From assembly GCA_023387245.1 (NCBI GenBank), contig JAEWIH010000120.1, positions 1-5,318 of the forward strand: a stretch of 5,318 bases of DNA. Reading direction: 5' to 3'. Below the pieces are notes generated by a model that was not told the origin of the DNA, did no database searches, and worked only from the letters and a program-made list of their open reading frames with translations. Of this stretch, positions 1 through 4,714 are shown piece after piece (the stretch's first letter is position 1; each line of letters begins with the position of its first letter). The translations under genes and the position numbers were made by a program. The stretch comes from Bacillota bacterium. GTDB taxonomy: Bacteria > Bacillota_I > Bacilli_A > Erysipelotrichales > Erysipelotrichaceae.

Positions 1-78
1 CAATTCAAAACAAAATGGATGTCTCCTGTAAAATACAGAGAAACATCCATGATTCAAGCAATCAATGATACAATATAA
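1..78 (+). CDS. IS3-family transposase OrfB, C-terminal end (partial)
   Basis: The reading frame is open from base 1 and gives a 25-residue tail containing KTKWMSPVKYRETSM, ending at TAA. A basic stretch followed by (M/L)SPV-(K/Q)-YR is the typical C-terminal signature of IS3-family OrfB integrases, downstream of the DDE catalytic core. The core itself would lie to the left of the window, so I cannot say whether the gene is intact. It is followed by about 22 bases and then a terminal-repeat-like sequence, the normal arrangement at the right end of such elements. Confidence 0.7.
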   Translation, partial: QFKTKWMSPVKYRETSMIQAINDTI

Positions 79-100
79 CCAATTAACAAACATTCATATA

Positions 101-122
101 TGTCTAGGAAATTGGGTACATA
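101..122 (+). repeat. Putative IS3 right terminal inverted repeat (IRR)
   Basis: The sequence TGTCTAGGAAATTGGGTACA lies 22 bases after the OrfB stop, where the right end of an IS150-like element should be, and its TGTCTA...TTGGG layout resembles right ends of that group. The bases just after it (about 125-136, CAAATCCAGACAT) match part of its reverse complement with gaps and could be the degenerate left end of the following copy. The pairing is imperfect and was judged by eye. Confidence 0.4.
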
Positions 123-155
123 TCAAATCCAGACATCGGATGGAGGGGTTTTTTC

Positions 156-308
156 ATGTCAAAATACAGTTTAGAATTTAAACTTAAAGTAGTAAAAGAA
201 TATTTAGATGGAAATGCGGGTAGCCTAAAATCCGTTGCTACAAATAATAAAATACCAAAAGGAACACTAGAAAATTGGGTTGAATTTACTGTTAGATATA
301 TAATTTAA
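156..308 (+). pseudogene. IS3-family transposase OrfA, N-terminal fragment
   Basis: A 50-codon frame starts MSKYSLEFKLKVVKEYL and continues through IPKGTLENWV. This is the N-terminal helix-turn-helix of IS150-group OrfA proteins, which bind the IS ends (compare the family pattern KYS-EFK-KVV-YL...W). A strong purine run, GGATGGAGGGG, precedes the ATG by a few bases. Family-like sequence stops at about residue 42 (base 281); the last eight codons read into unrelated DNA of the neighbouring regulator until a chance TAA. The usual OrfA is around twice this length or more and leads by frameshift into OrfB; both are absent, so this copy cannot make transposase. Confidence 0.75.
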
Positions 309-548
309 TTTATCAAAAAAGCTTTTATAATAACTAGGTTGGATATATTCATTAACAATATCCATAAATTCTTGAGGTGTTACATATATATTTTCTAAAC
401 AAATATATAGTTTATCGGCAGATAATTCTGTTAATCCGTTTTCAAATCGGGATAACATCGAGATTGAAAATTGAGAACCGGCGGCTTCTTTGAGTGATAT
501 ATGCCGAGCTTTTCTTAATTGTTTATAAATTGGACCAAGTATAAACAT
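267..548 (-). pseudogene. Rgg/MutR-type transcriptional regulator, truncated to the HTH domain
   Basis: From the ATG at 548 the frame gives 93 residues: GPIYKQLRKARHISLKEAA, then SISMLSRFENGLTELS, then a YVTPQEFMDIV segment. This is the N-terminal helix-turn-helix (XRE-like) of Rgg/MutR regulators, where S-x-S-x-LSRFE-x-G is the recognition helix. Family members are usually around 280 residues with a C-terminal TPR-like domain that binds short peptides; here that domain is missing. The last 5-10 residues come from the IS3 fragment that breaks the gene near 282-300. An upstream ATG at 638 is less likely, because AAAAGGAAAG sits 8 bases before the ATG at 548. It diverges from the PTS gene and may once have controlled it. 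A product that binds DNA but senses nothing is possible. Confidence 0.7.
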
Positions 549-575
549 TTTTTTGACTTTCCTTTTAAATATTAT

Positions 576-593
576 ATCGAAAACGATTTTGAT
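576..593. promoter_or_regulatory. Palindromic cre/LacI-type operator candidate
   Basis: ATCGAAAACGATTTTGAT is an 18-bp imperfect palindrome with a central CG; 14 of 18 positions agree with its own reverse complement. The left half (GAAAACG) fits the catabolite-responsive element consensus, the right half fits poorly. It lies between the divergent regulator and PTS IIB genes, 28 bp from the regulator start and 105 bp from the PTS start, a suitable place for carbon-source control. It could instead be the operator of another LacI-family protein, or chance. Confidence 0.3.
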
Positions 594-698
594 TAACAAC
601 TGGTGAAATGTCGCATTTTTGCAACTAGTTAACGGCAATTATTTAACCGATTCATAAAGCGGTGCTTGTTAAAATTTAATTAAGAAAGGAGGCAAAAT

Positions 699-980
699 AT
701 GAAAAAGGCTCTTATAATTTGTGCAGCAGGGATGTCTAGTTCTTTAATGGCTAAAAAAACTACAGACTATTTAGTAAAAAATGGCCATGATATTGAAATA
801 GAAGCAACAACAGCAGCAACAGGAGACGAAGAAATTCGTTCTAAAAAATATGATTTATATTTAATTAGTCCTCAGACTAAAATGTTTTTAGAGCAATTTC
901 AAAAAACAGGAACAGAAGTTGGGGTAGCAGTTGTTAGTATTCCATTTGATGCATATATTCCAATACTAATGGTAAGTTGA
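699..980 (+). CDS. PTS lactose/cellobiose-family IIB component, C-terminally shortened
   Basis: This 93-residue cytoplasmic protein begins MKKALIICAAGMSSSLMAKK. In this class of phosphotransferase IIB proteins the cysteine at the end of the first strand (Cys8 here) takes phosphate from IIA and passes it to the sugar held by membrane protein IIC. The loop CAAGMSSS, the strand YDLYLISPQ and the segment IPFDAYIPI are all typical. A strong AAAGGAGG (685-692) precedes the ATG by six bases. Family members usually run to just over 100 residues, ending in IPMG followed by a helix; here the frame turns into LMVS and stops, so the last helix is gone. No IIA or IIC gene follows. The sugar class is inferred from similarity to cellobiose/chitobiose-type IIB. 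It may be a decaying orphan or serve a IIC elsewhere. Confidence 0.8.
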   Translation: MKKALIICAAGMSSSLMAKKTTDYLVKNGHDIEIEATTAATGDEEIRSKKYDLYLISPQTKMFLEQFQKTGTEVGVAVVSIPFDAYIPILMVS

Positions 981-1126
981 TCTGATTGGATTGTAGGTTA
1001 CTATGAATCATTTATTTATTGTTAAAAATGGTTTAGATGCTGATGATTAGAATCGGCTTCTACTGGTGAAAAACACTGGATTTTATTTATATCTAACATT
1101 TATATAATGTGAGAATTTTTTAAAAT

Positions 1127-1156
1127 TTGACAATTATAAAAACTTTAGTTTATAAT
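1127..1156 (+). promoter_or_regulatory. Strong sigma-A-type promoter for the CHAP protein gene
   Basis: A perfect TTGACA (-35, 1127-1132) is separated by 18 bp from a perfect TATAAT (-10, 1151-1156). Transcription should begin near 1163, giving a leader of only about 22 bases before the ATG at 1185. This placement rules out the in-frame GTG at 1161 as start. Confidence 0.8.
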
Positions 1157-1184
1157 CTTAGTGCAGTATAAAAAGGAAGTAATT

Positions 1185-2105
1185 ATGAAAAAAAATACAT
1201 TATTAAAAGGTGTACTGCTAACCATGTTATTAATTGGCGGCTGGGGGGCACCTGTTAAGAATGAAAAAGTAATTATCAATTCTCTTCATACTGAACAGTT
1301 GTCTTTAGAATTAGTATCTGATCAAATGGAGTTAGGTATTGATCAGGTATTTGATGCTAGAGATTTAATTTTAAGTGGTAGTTATGATGATATTGAAATT
1401 CCAATTATTGATACTAGCACTTTAGGTGAGAAAACAATTACTTTTACAGTTAAAAAAGGTGTTAACTCGTTGTCAAAGACAGTATCGGTGAATGTAGTTG
1501 ATTCACAAGCACCGGTAATTACGCGAGGTACACGTTTCTATTTAGAATATGGTGAAAAGGCAGATGTTCGTGATTATTATAAAGCTAGAGACAATGCTGA
1601 TGGTGTAGTTCCTATAGAAGTTATTGGGACTTATGATTCTAAAAAACCTGGGAATTATAAAATTCAATTACGAGCAACAGATTCTAGTGGTAATACTACA
1701 GCTCGTGATATTACAGTTATTGTTAAAGAAAAACCTAAAACTACGAAAACAAAAAAAGCTAAATCTTCTTCTTCATATACAGGTGTAAATGGTTATGCTT
1801 CAGGTTGGTGTACTTGGTGGGCTGCCATTAGAAGAAGTGAAGTTGGTAAAGGAATACCAGGTAATTGGGGAAATGCGATTAGTTGGAAGTCTAGATCTAT
1901 TAAAGCTGGATATGCTTATTCAAATAAACCATCTACTTATTCAATTGCTTATTTTCCAGGTATTAACCACGTAGCCTTCGTAGAAAGAGTTTATTCTGAT
2001 GGTAGTATTTTAATTAGTGAAATGGGTTGGAATTATCGAGCATGGAATAAAAATGTTCGTAAATTAAGTGCTTCTCAAGCCGCTAAATTAGGATATATTA
2101 AATAA
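1185..2105 (+). CDS. Secreted CHAP-domain peptidoglycan hydrolase with two Ig-like domains
   Basis: The 306-residue product is probably a secreted cell-wall amidase or endopeptidase. Residues 1-22 form a signal peptide (MKKN, hydrophobic LLTMLLIGG, likely cut after WGA). Residues about 38-106 and 107-181 look like two bacterial Ig-like beta domains; each ends in a strand (TVSVNVVD, DITVIVKE), and the second has the GNYKIQLRATDSSGNT motif. A Lys/Ser/Thr linker (182-202) leads to a CHAP domain (about 203-306): catalytic Cys209 in GWCTWWAA, His262 in NHVAFVE, and a likely third polar residue in ISEMGWN (Glu279 or Asn283). The ATG at 1185 is chosen over the GTG at 1161 because AAGGAAG lies just before it and the promoter would start transcripts after the GTG. 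There is no sortase motif, so it is probably released or held by wall binding through the Ig-like region. It is monocistronic, with its own promoter and terminator. Whether it cuts the stem peptide, cross-bridge or amide bond cannot be told. Confidence 0.85.
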   Translation: MKKNTLLKGVLLTMLLIGGWGAPVKNEKVIINSLHTEQLSLELVSDQMELGIDQVFDARDLILSGSYDDIEIPIIDTSTLGEKTITFTVKKGVNSLSKTVSVNVVDSQAPVITRGTRFYLEYGEKADVRDYYKARDNADGVVPIEVIGTYDSKKPGNYKIQLRATDSSGNTTARDITVIVKEKPKTTKTKKAKSSSSYTGVNGYASGWCTWWAAIRRSEVGKGIPGNWGNAISWKSRSIKAGYAYSNKPSTYSIAYFPGINHVAFVERVYSDGSILISEMGWNYRAWNKNVRKLSASQAAKLGYIK

Positions 2106-2139
2106 GTGTAATACATTAAACTGAATAGAAAAAAGAATG

Positions 2140-2182
2140 GGATTAATTTCTATATTATGTAGAAGTTGATCCTTTTTATTTT
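2140..2182 (+). terminator. Rho-independent terminator of the CHAP gene
   Basis: GGATTAATTTCTA (2140-2152) pairs with TAGAAGTTGATCC (2160-2172) over 13 bp with two G-U pairs and a 7-base loop, followed by TTTTTATTTT. It lies 34 bases after the stop codon. Confidence 0.85.
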
Positions 2183-2246
2183 CCTGAGTTAATTAATATT
2201 ATTAGTTATAAGATTAATCTATTAAAGATAGTGATTGTATTGAATT

Positions 2247-2274
2247 AAAAAAGTAAGGATTACAATCCTTACTT
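2247..2274 (-). terminator. Rho-independent terminator of the small membrane protein gene
   Basis: AAGTAAGGAT (2251-2260) and ATCCTTACTT (2265-2274) form a perfect 10-bp stem with a TACA loop. On the minus strand the stem is followed by TTTT and AT-rich sequence and begins directly after the stop codon of the gene at 2276-2497. The A-run before it and T-rich bases after it may give weak action in the other direction too. Confidence 0.8.
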
Positions 2275-2275
2275 G

Positions 2276-2497
2276 TTAATTTAGAGTTTTATTGTTATTA
2301 TCTAATTTATTTATTTTGTACTTTTTAGTAAATAACAACATTATTAACTGAACAAAAATTATTGCTCCAATATAAGTATAAATAGGTCTAGTATCATTAT
2401 ATTTATAATTTAAAATTAGATTAAATATGGTTATAGTCGTAATATAAGCTAATGTATCTATTAAAAAGTTTTTAATATTTATATTTGTTTTTTTCAT
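2276..2497 (-). CDS. Small two-helix membrane protein, unknown function
   Basis: The 73-residue protein is not one I recognise. A Lys/Asn-rich N-terminus is followed by a hydrophobic helix (residues about 11-30), a short polar loop (YKYNDTRP, 31-38), a second helix (about 39-56) and a Lys/Asn-rich tail. By the positive-inside rule both ends face the cytoplasm. It is likely to be real: GAAAGGAT precedes the ATG at good spacing, a perfect stem terminator follows the stop codon, and a plausible promoter lies upstream. It converges on the CHAP hydrolase gene, each having its own terminator, so there is no sign of cotranscription. An immunity or wall-related role is only speculation. Confidence 0.6.
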   Translation of the reverse strand: MKKTNINIKNFLIDTLAYITTITIFNLILNYKYNDTRPIYTYIGAIIFVQLIMLLFTKKYKINKLDNNNKTLN

Positions 2498-2555
2498 AAA
2501 TATATCCTTTCATTTCAAAGTTGTTGATAACCCAGATTTACTTGAACTGGACAAC

Positions 2556-2584
2556 CCTATATTTAATGTTAAGTGTTGAGTCAA
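2556..2584 (-). promoter_or_regulatory. Candidate promoter of the small membrane protein gene
   Basis: On the minus strand TTGACT (2584-2579) is 17 bp from TATAGG (2561-2556), placing the start near 2549, about 50 bases before the ATG. The -35 lies in a palindrome, TGTTGAGTCAACA (2574-2586), which could be an operator or chance. Confidence 0.4.
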
Positions 2585-2591
2585 CAAACTT

Positions 2592-2616
2592 ATGTATATG
2601 GATCACTCATATGCAT
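2592..2616. repeat. Unassigned hairpin in the gap between the small gene and the IS200 element
   Basis: ATGTATATG (2592-2600) pairs with CATATGCAT (2608-2616) over 9 bp with one G-U pair and a GATCACT loop. No T-run follows, so it is not an ordinary terminator. The rest of the gap 2498-2706 holds a second small stem (2633-2646) and AT-rich sequence; I see no supported gene there, since the open frame across it on the plus strand lacks an ATG start and a ribosome binding site. Confidence 0.35.
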
Positions 2617-2706
2617 TACTCCTTTATAGAGCGTATATTTGTATACCCCTTTATTAATATAATAACATATAATCTTTTTTTTGCGAAGTATTTCATAAAT
2701 AACAAT

Positions 2707-2732
2707 CCGCACTTGTAACGTGCGGTTTTTAG
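2707..2732 (-). repeat. IS200 right-end subterminal hairpin
   Basis: CCGCAC (2707-2712) pairs with GTGCGG (2720-2725) around a 7-base loop, just beyond the transposase stop codon. The adjoining TTTTTAG repeats at the other end of the element. On the plus strand this also looks like a short terminator (stem plus TTTTT), so it may stop transcription entering the element. Confidence 0.55.
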
Positions 2733-2733
2733 G

Positions 2734-3127
2734 CTAACCTTCTTGATTCCTTATATACTCTGTGACTATCTTTGTATTCAATCCTACTGTCGATACATAA
2801 TATCCTTTTGCCCAGAAATTTCTGTTTTTATATTTGTATTTAAGATTTGCGTGTTTCTCAAATATCATCAATGATGATTTCCCTTTTAAGTACCCAATAA
2901 AACTTGATACCGCCATTTTTTTGGATGGGTATCTTCACTAACATATGTATATGATCTATCATCGCATGTGCTTCTAGAATTTATACATTCTTATATTCAC
3001 ACAGCTGCCTTAATATAAGTCCTATATCACTTCTTAATTTACCATATACTTCTTTCCGTCGATATTTCGGAATAAATACTATATGATACTTACAATTCCA
3101 TCTATCTTCATTTACTTTTGTTGCCAA
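2734..3127 (-). pseudogene. tnpA: IS200-family transposase TnpA (Y1/HUH), disrupted
   Basis: Reading the minus strand from TTG at 3127 gives ATKVNEDRWNCKYHIVFIPK, then RRKEVYGKLRSDIGLILRQL, a classic IS200 TnpA start. The frame meets TAA at 2983-2981, where the family would have a residue between YKNV and ILEAHAMIDHIHM. That next part holds the HUH metal-binding motif (HIH). A one-base shift follows at a T7 run (2916-2922), after which the last frame gives MAVSSFIGYLKGKSSLMIF and ends FWAKGYYVSTVGLN, which includes the region of the catalytic tyrosine. The total is about 130 residues, normal for the family. The usual ATG appears replaced by TTG, preceded by GAAGGAG. With a stop and a frameshift it cannot make full-length enzyme. 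Confidence 0.85.
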
Positions 3128-3174
3128 TGATATTTACTCCTTCGTATTTTGGGTTTGGTTGTCGGACCTTTCTC

Positions 3175-3204
3175 ATTATACCTTGGAGGTTTTTTATTTA
3201 ACAA
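3175..3204 (-). promoter_or_regulatory. Promoter of the IS200 transposase
   Basis: On the minus strand TTGTTA (3204-3199) is 18 bp from a perfect TATAAT (3180-3175), about 48 bases before the TTG start, inside the left end of the element. Confidence 0.5.
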
Positions 3205-3226
3205 CGTAAGAAGCCACTTCTATTCA

Positions 3227-3251
3227 CACACGCATAGCGTGTGGTTTTTAG
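3227..3251 (-). repeat. IS200 left-end subterminal hairpin
   Basis: CACACGC (3227-3233) and GCGTGTG (3237-3243) form a perfect 7-bp stem with an ATA loop, followed by GTTTTTAG. The same stem-foot and TTTTTAG occur at the right end, in the same orientation, as expected for the two ends recognised by an IS200-type TnpA. Confidence 0.55.
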
Positions 3252-3271
3252 TCATGAGTTTCACTCATAAC
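3251..3271. repeat. Second hairpin next to the IS200 left end
   Basis: GTCATGAGT (3251-3259) pairs with ACTCATAAC (3263-3271) around TTC, 9 bp with one mismatch. It directly abuts the TTTTTAG of the IS200 left hairpin and may be part of the element end or of its target. It has no T-run of its own. Confidence 0.4.
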
Positions 3272-3275
3272 TAAT

Positions 3276-3315
3276 TAAAGCACTGATTTTTAACTTATTT
3301 CAAATCAGTGCTTTA
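3276..3315 (-). terminator. Terminator of the nfeD-SPFH operon
   Basis: TAAAGCACTGATTT (3276-3289) and AAATCAGTGCTTTA (3302-3315) form a perfect 14-bp stem with a 12-base loop, eight bases after the stop codon of the SPFH gene. On the minus strand the stem runs into TTTAATTAG, a modest U-tract. It may shield the operon from transcripts of the neighbouring IS. Confidence 0.75.
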
Positions 3316-3323
3316 TGTATTTG

Positions 3324-4274
3324 TTATTGATTGTTATTTTTGTTTTCTTGAATTGATTCAGCAACTGCTGTTAAAGTAGATACAATATCAGACAAGTTGT
3401 TAGGAACAACAATTTTTGTTGCTTTACCATCAGCTACTTTAGTCAATGCTTCATAGCCTTTAATAGTTAAATATGGTAATTTTGGATCAGCATTATTAAT
3501 TAATTCAATACCCATAGCTTGAGCACGATAAACAATTTCTAAAGCTTCAGCCTGACCTTCTGCTTCAGCAATCATAGCCGCTTTTTTAGCATTAGCTCTT
3601 AAAATTGTTGATTCTTTTTCGCCTTCTGCACTTAAAATAGAAGCTCGCTTTTCACCTTCTGCTTGCAGAATTTTTTCCCGTCTTTCACGTTCTGCCCGCA
3701 TTTGTTTTTCCATAGATTCTTGAATATCACGCGGAGGTAAAATATTTTTTAACTCAACCCGACTAACCTTAATACCCCAAGGATCAGTAGCTTCGTCTAA
3801 AATTGCCCGCATTTTAGTATTAATGATATCTCTTGAAGTTAATGTTTCATCTAATTCTAAATCACCAATAATATTACGTAGTGTTGTAGCAGTTAAAGTC
3901 TCTAAAGCTTGAATTGGGCTTTCAACTCCATAAGTATATAGTTTAGCATCAGTAATTTGGAAGTAGACAACTGTATCTATTTTCATAGTAACATTATCTT
4001 TAGTAATTACTGGTTGAGGATCAAAGTCTTTAATAATTTCTTTTTTACTTACTACATTAGATATTCTATCAATGAATGGAACTTTAAAGTGGACTCCATT
4101 ATGCCAAGTAGCATGATAAGATCCTAAGCGTTCAATAATATATGCTTGAGCTTGAGGCACTATTTTAACAATACTAGCAATAATGATTATTAAAACAATT
4201 ATTAAAATAATTGGTATAATTATTGAGCCATCGAAATCGAAGCTGTCTAAAATATTAAAAATAAAATCTGTCAT
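3324..4274 (-). CDS. SPFH/stomatin-like membrane protease-associated protein (QmcA type)
   Basis: The 316-residue protein belongs to the SPFH (stomatin, prohibitin, flotillin, HflK/C) family, membrane-anchored scaffolds that form ring-like oligomers in ordered lipid domains. Order: short N-terminus; one membrane helix (residues about 17-37, nearly all Ile/Leu/Val); SPFH domain (about 38-185) with VPQAQAYIIERLG, GVHFKVPFIDR, and DPWGIKVSRVELKNILPP; a charged Ala/Glu coiled coil (about 186-250, with the repeated unit AEGEK at 205-209 and 216-220); and a tail with PYLTIKGYEAL and a Gln/Asn-rich end. Length is normal for the QmcA/YbbK-like branch. The ATG lies four bases after the nfeD stop, and its AAAGGAAAA binding site is within the last codons of nfeD, so translation is probably coupled. 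NfeD with this SPFH class is a conserved pair. I leave the symbol blank because qmcA and other names compete. Confidence 0.9.
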   Translation of the reverse strand: MTDFIFNILDSFDFDGSIIIPIILIIVLIIIIASIVKIVPQAQAYIIERLGSYHATWHNGVHFKVPFIDRISNVVSKKEIIKDFDPQPVITKDNVTMKIDTVVYFQITDAKLYTYGVESPIQALETLTATTLRNIIGDLELDETLTSRDIINTKMRAILDEATDPWGIKVSRVELKNILPPRDIQESMEKQMRAERERREKILQAEGEKRASILSAEGEKESTILRANAKKAAMIAEAEGQAEALEIVYRAQAMGIELINNADPKLPYLTIKGYEALTKVADGKATKIVVPNNLSDIVSTLTAVAESIQENKNNNQ

Positions 4275-4278
4275 ATAT

Positions 4279-4704
4279 TTAATTTTCCTTTCTTACAATT
4301 AGTTTGGAACCAGAAATATTAACAATCTCAACTAATTCACCTTTGTTGATAGGCTTTAAGTCAACACTTTCAACATTCCAAGTAATACCATTAATATTGA
4401 GTAGGCCCCAATGTTTTTCATAATAATCATCATCGAGATGATATTTTTTACCGATTAATCTATCAGCATTTGTTTTAGTTAATTTAGGTGTAAAATATTT
4501 TTTTAATAATGGTCTAAATAGTAACAAGCATAAAATTGAACAACTAATAAATGACAACAATTGATAAGTAGTATCAACATTTAATAGAGCCAATATACCT
4601 GCAACTATTGAGCCAAAAATAAACCAAATCGAGATTAGGGCAGTTGGTGTAATTATTTCAATGAACCAAAATATTATACCTAAAATAAACCACATTATTT
4701 CCAT
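4279..4704 (-). CDS. NfeD-family short membrane protein (NfeD1b type)
   Basis: This 141-residue protein has three membrane helices (about residues 4-20, 22-41 and 46-64) and then a cytoplasmic beta-barrel OB-fold domain (about 80-141), with the typical pattern GLLNINGITWNVES, then KGELVEIVNISGSKLIV. This is the short NfeD form without the N-terminal ClpP-like protease domain. Such proteins are partners of stomatin/SPFH proteins, thought to help assemble or anchor them in the membrane. An ATG 30 bases upstream (4734) is in frame but unlikely: it lies inside the preceding gene, whereas AAAGGAGT sits 4-5 bases before the ATG at 4704. The next gene starts four bases after its stop codon. Function is inferred from family and neighbour. 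Confidence 0.85.
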   Translation of the reverse strand: MEIMWFILGIIFWFIEIITPTALISIWFIFGSIVAGILALLNVDTTYQLLSFISCSILCLLLFRPLLKKYFTPKLTKTNADRLIGKKYHLDDDYYEKHWGLLNINGITWNVESVDLKPINKGELVEIVNISGSKLIVRKEN

Positions 4705-4714
4705 AACACTCCTT

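Larger units (their letters stand above)
1..281 (+). mobile_element. IS3-family (IS150-like) insertion sequence remnants, head to tail
   Basis: Two pieces of IS3-family transposase genes lie on the same strand in an order that is reversed for one element: the C-terminus of an OrfB (1-78), then a sequence resembling an IS right end (around 101-122), then the start of an OrfA (from 156). In an intact IS3 element OrfA precedes OrfB, so this is the tail of one copy followed by the head of another, or a tandem dimer scar. The second copy stops at about 281, inside the truncated regulator gene. The left boundary is outside the window. Exact ends were judged by eye only. Confidence 0.7.
2700..3255 (-). 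mobile_element. IS200/IS605-family element, inactive copy
   Basis: A Y1 (HUH) transposase pseudogene is flanked by two hairpins, each followed by GTTTTTAG in the same orientation: CGTGCGGTTTTTAG (2719-2732) and CGTGTGGTTTTTAG (3238-3251), 14 bases with one mismatch. IS200/IS605 elements have no terminal inverted repeats; they carry similar subterminal hairpins at both ends, read by TnpA on one strand. The layout fits, with the left end near 3250 and the right end near 2700. Exact cleavage sites were not determined, so boundaries are approximate. Confidence 0.7.

Noticed and set aside
101..155. Promoter formed at an IS3 end-to-end junction
   Set aside because: No TTGACA-like box in the right end and no TATAAT-like box at the correct distance were found.
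1063..1085. Terminator after the PTS IIB gene
   Set aside because: CTGGTG/CACTGG forms only 6 bp with two G-U pairs and the following ATTTTATTTAT is a poor U-tract, so the support is too weak.
981..1126. Remnant of a further PTS or sugar gene after the IIB gene
   Set aside because: All three plus-strand frames contain early stops and the short peptides read there resemble no family I know.
1161..1184. Upstream in-frame GTG start for the CHAP protein
   Set aside because: It lies only 4 bases after the TATAAT box, before or at the expected transcript start, and has no ribosome binding site; the ATG at 1185 has AAGGAAG and begins a proper signal peptide.
1789..1974. Second open frame on the plus strand within the CHAP gene
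   Set aside because: It overlaps the catalytic domain in another frame, has no binding site and gives a protein without recognisable features.
2521..2718. Plus-strand open frame in the gap before the IS200 element
   Set aside because: It lacks an ATG at its start and any Shine-Dalgarno sequence, overlaps the promoter of the minus-strand gene and runs into the IS200 end hairpin.
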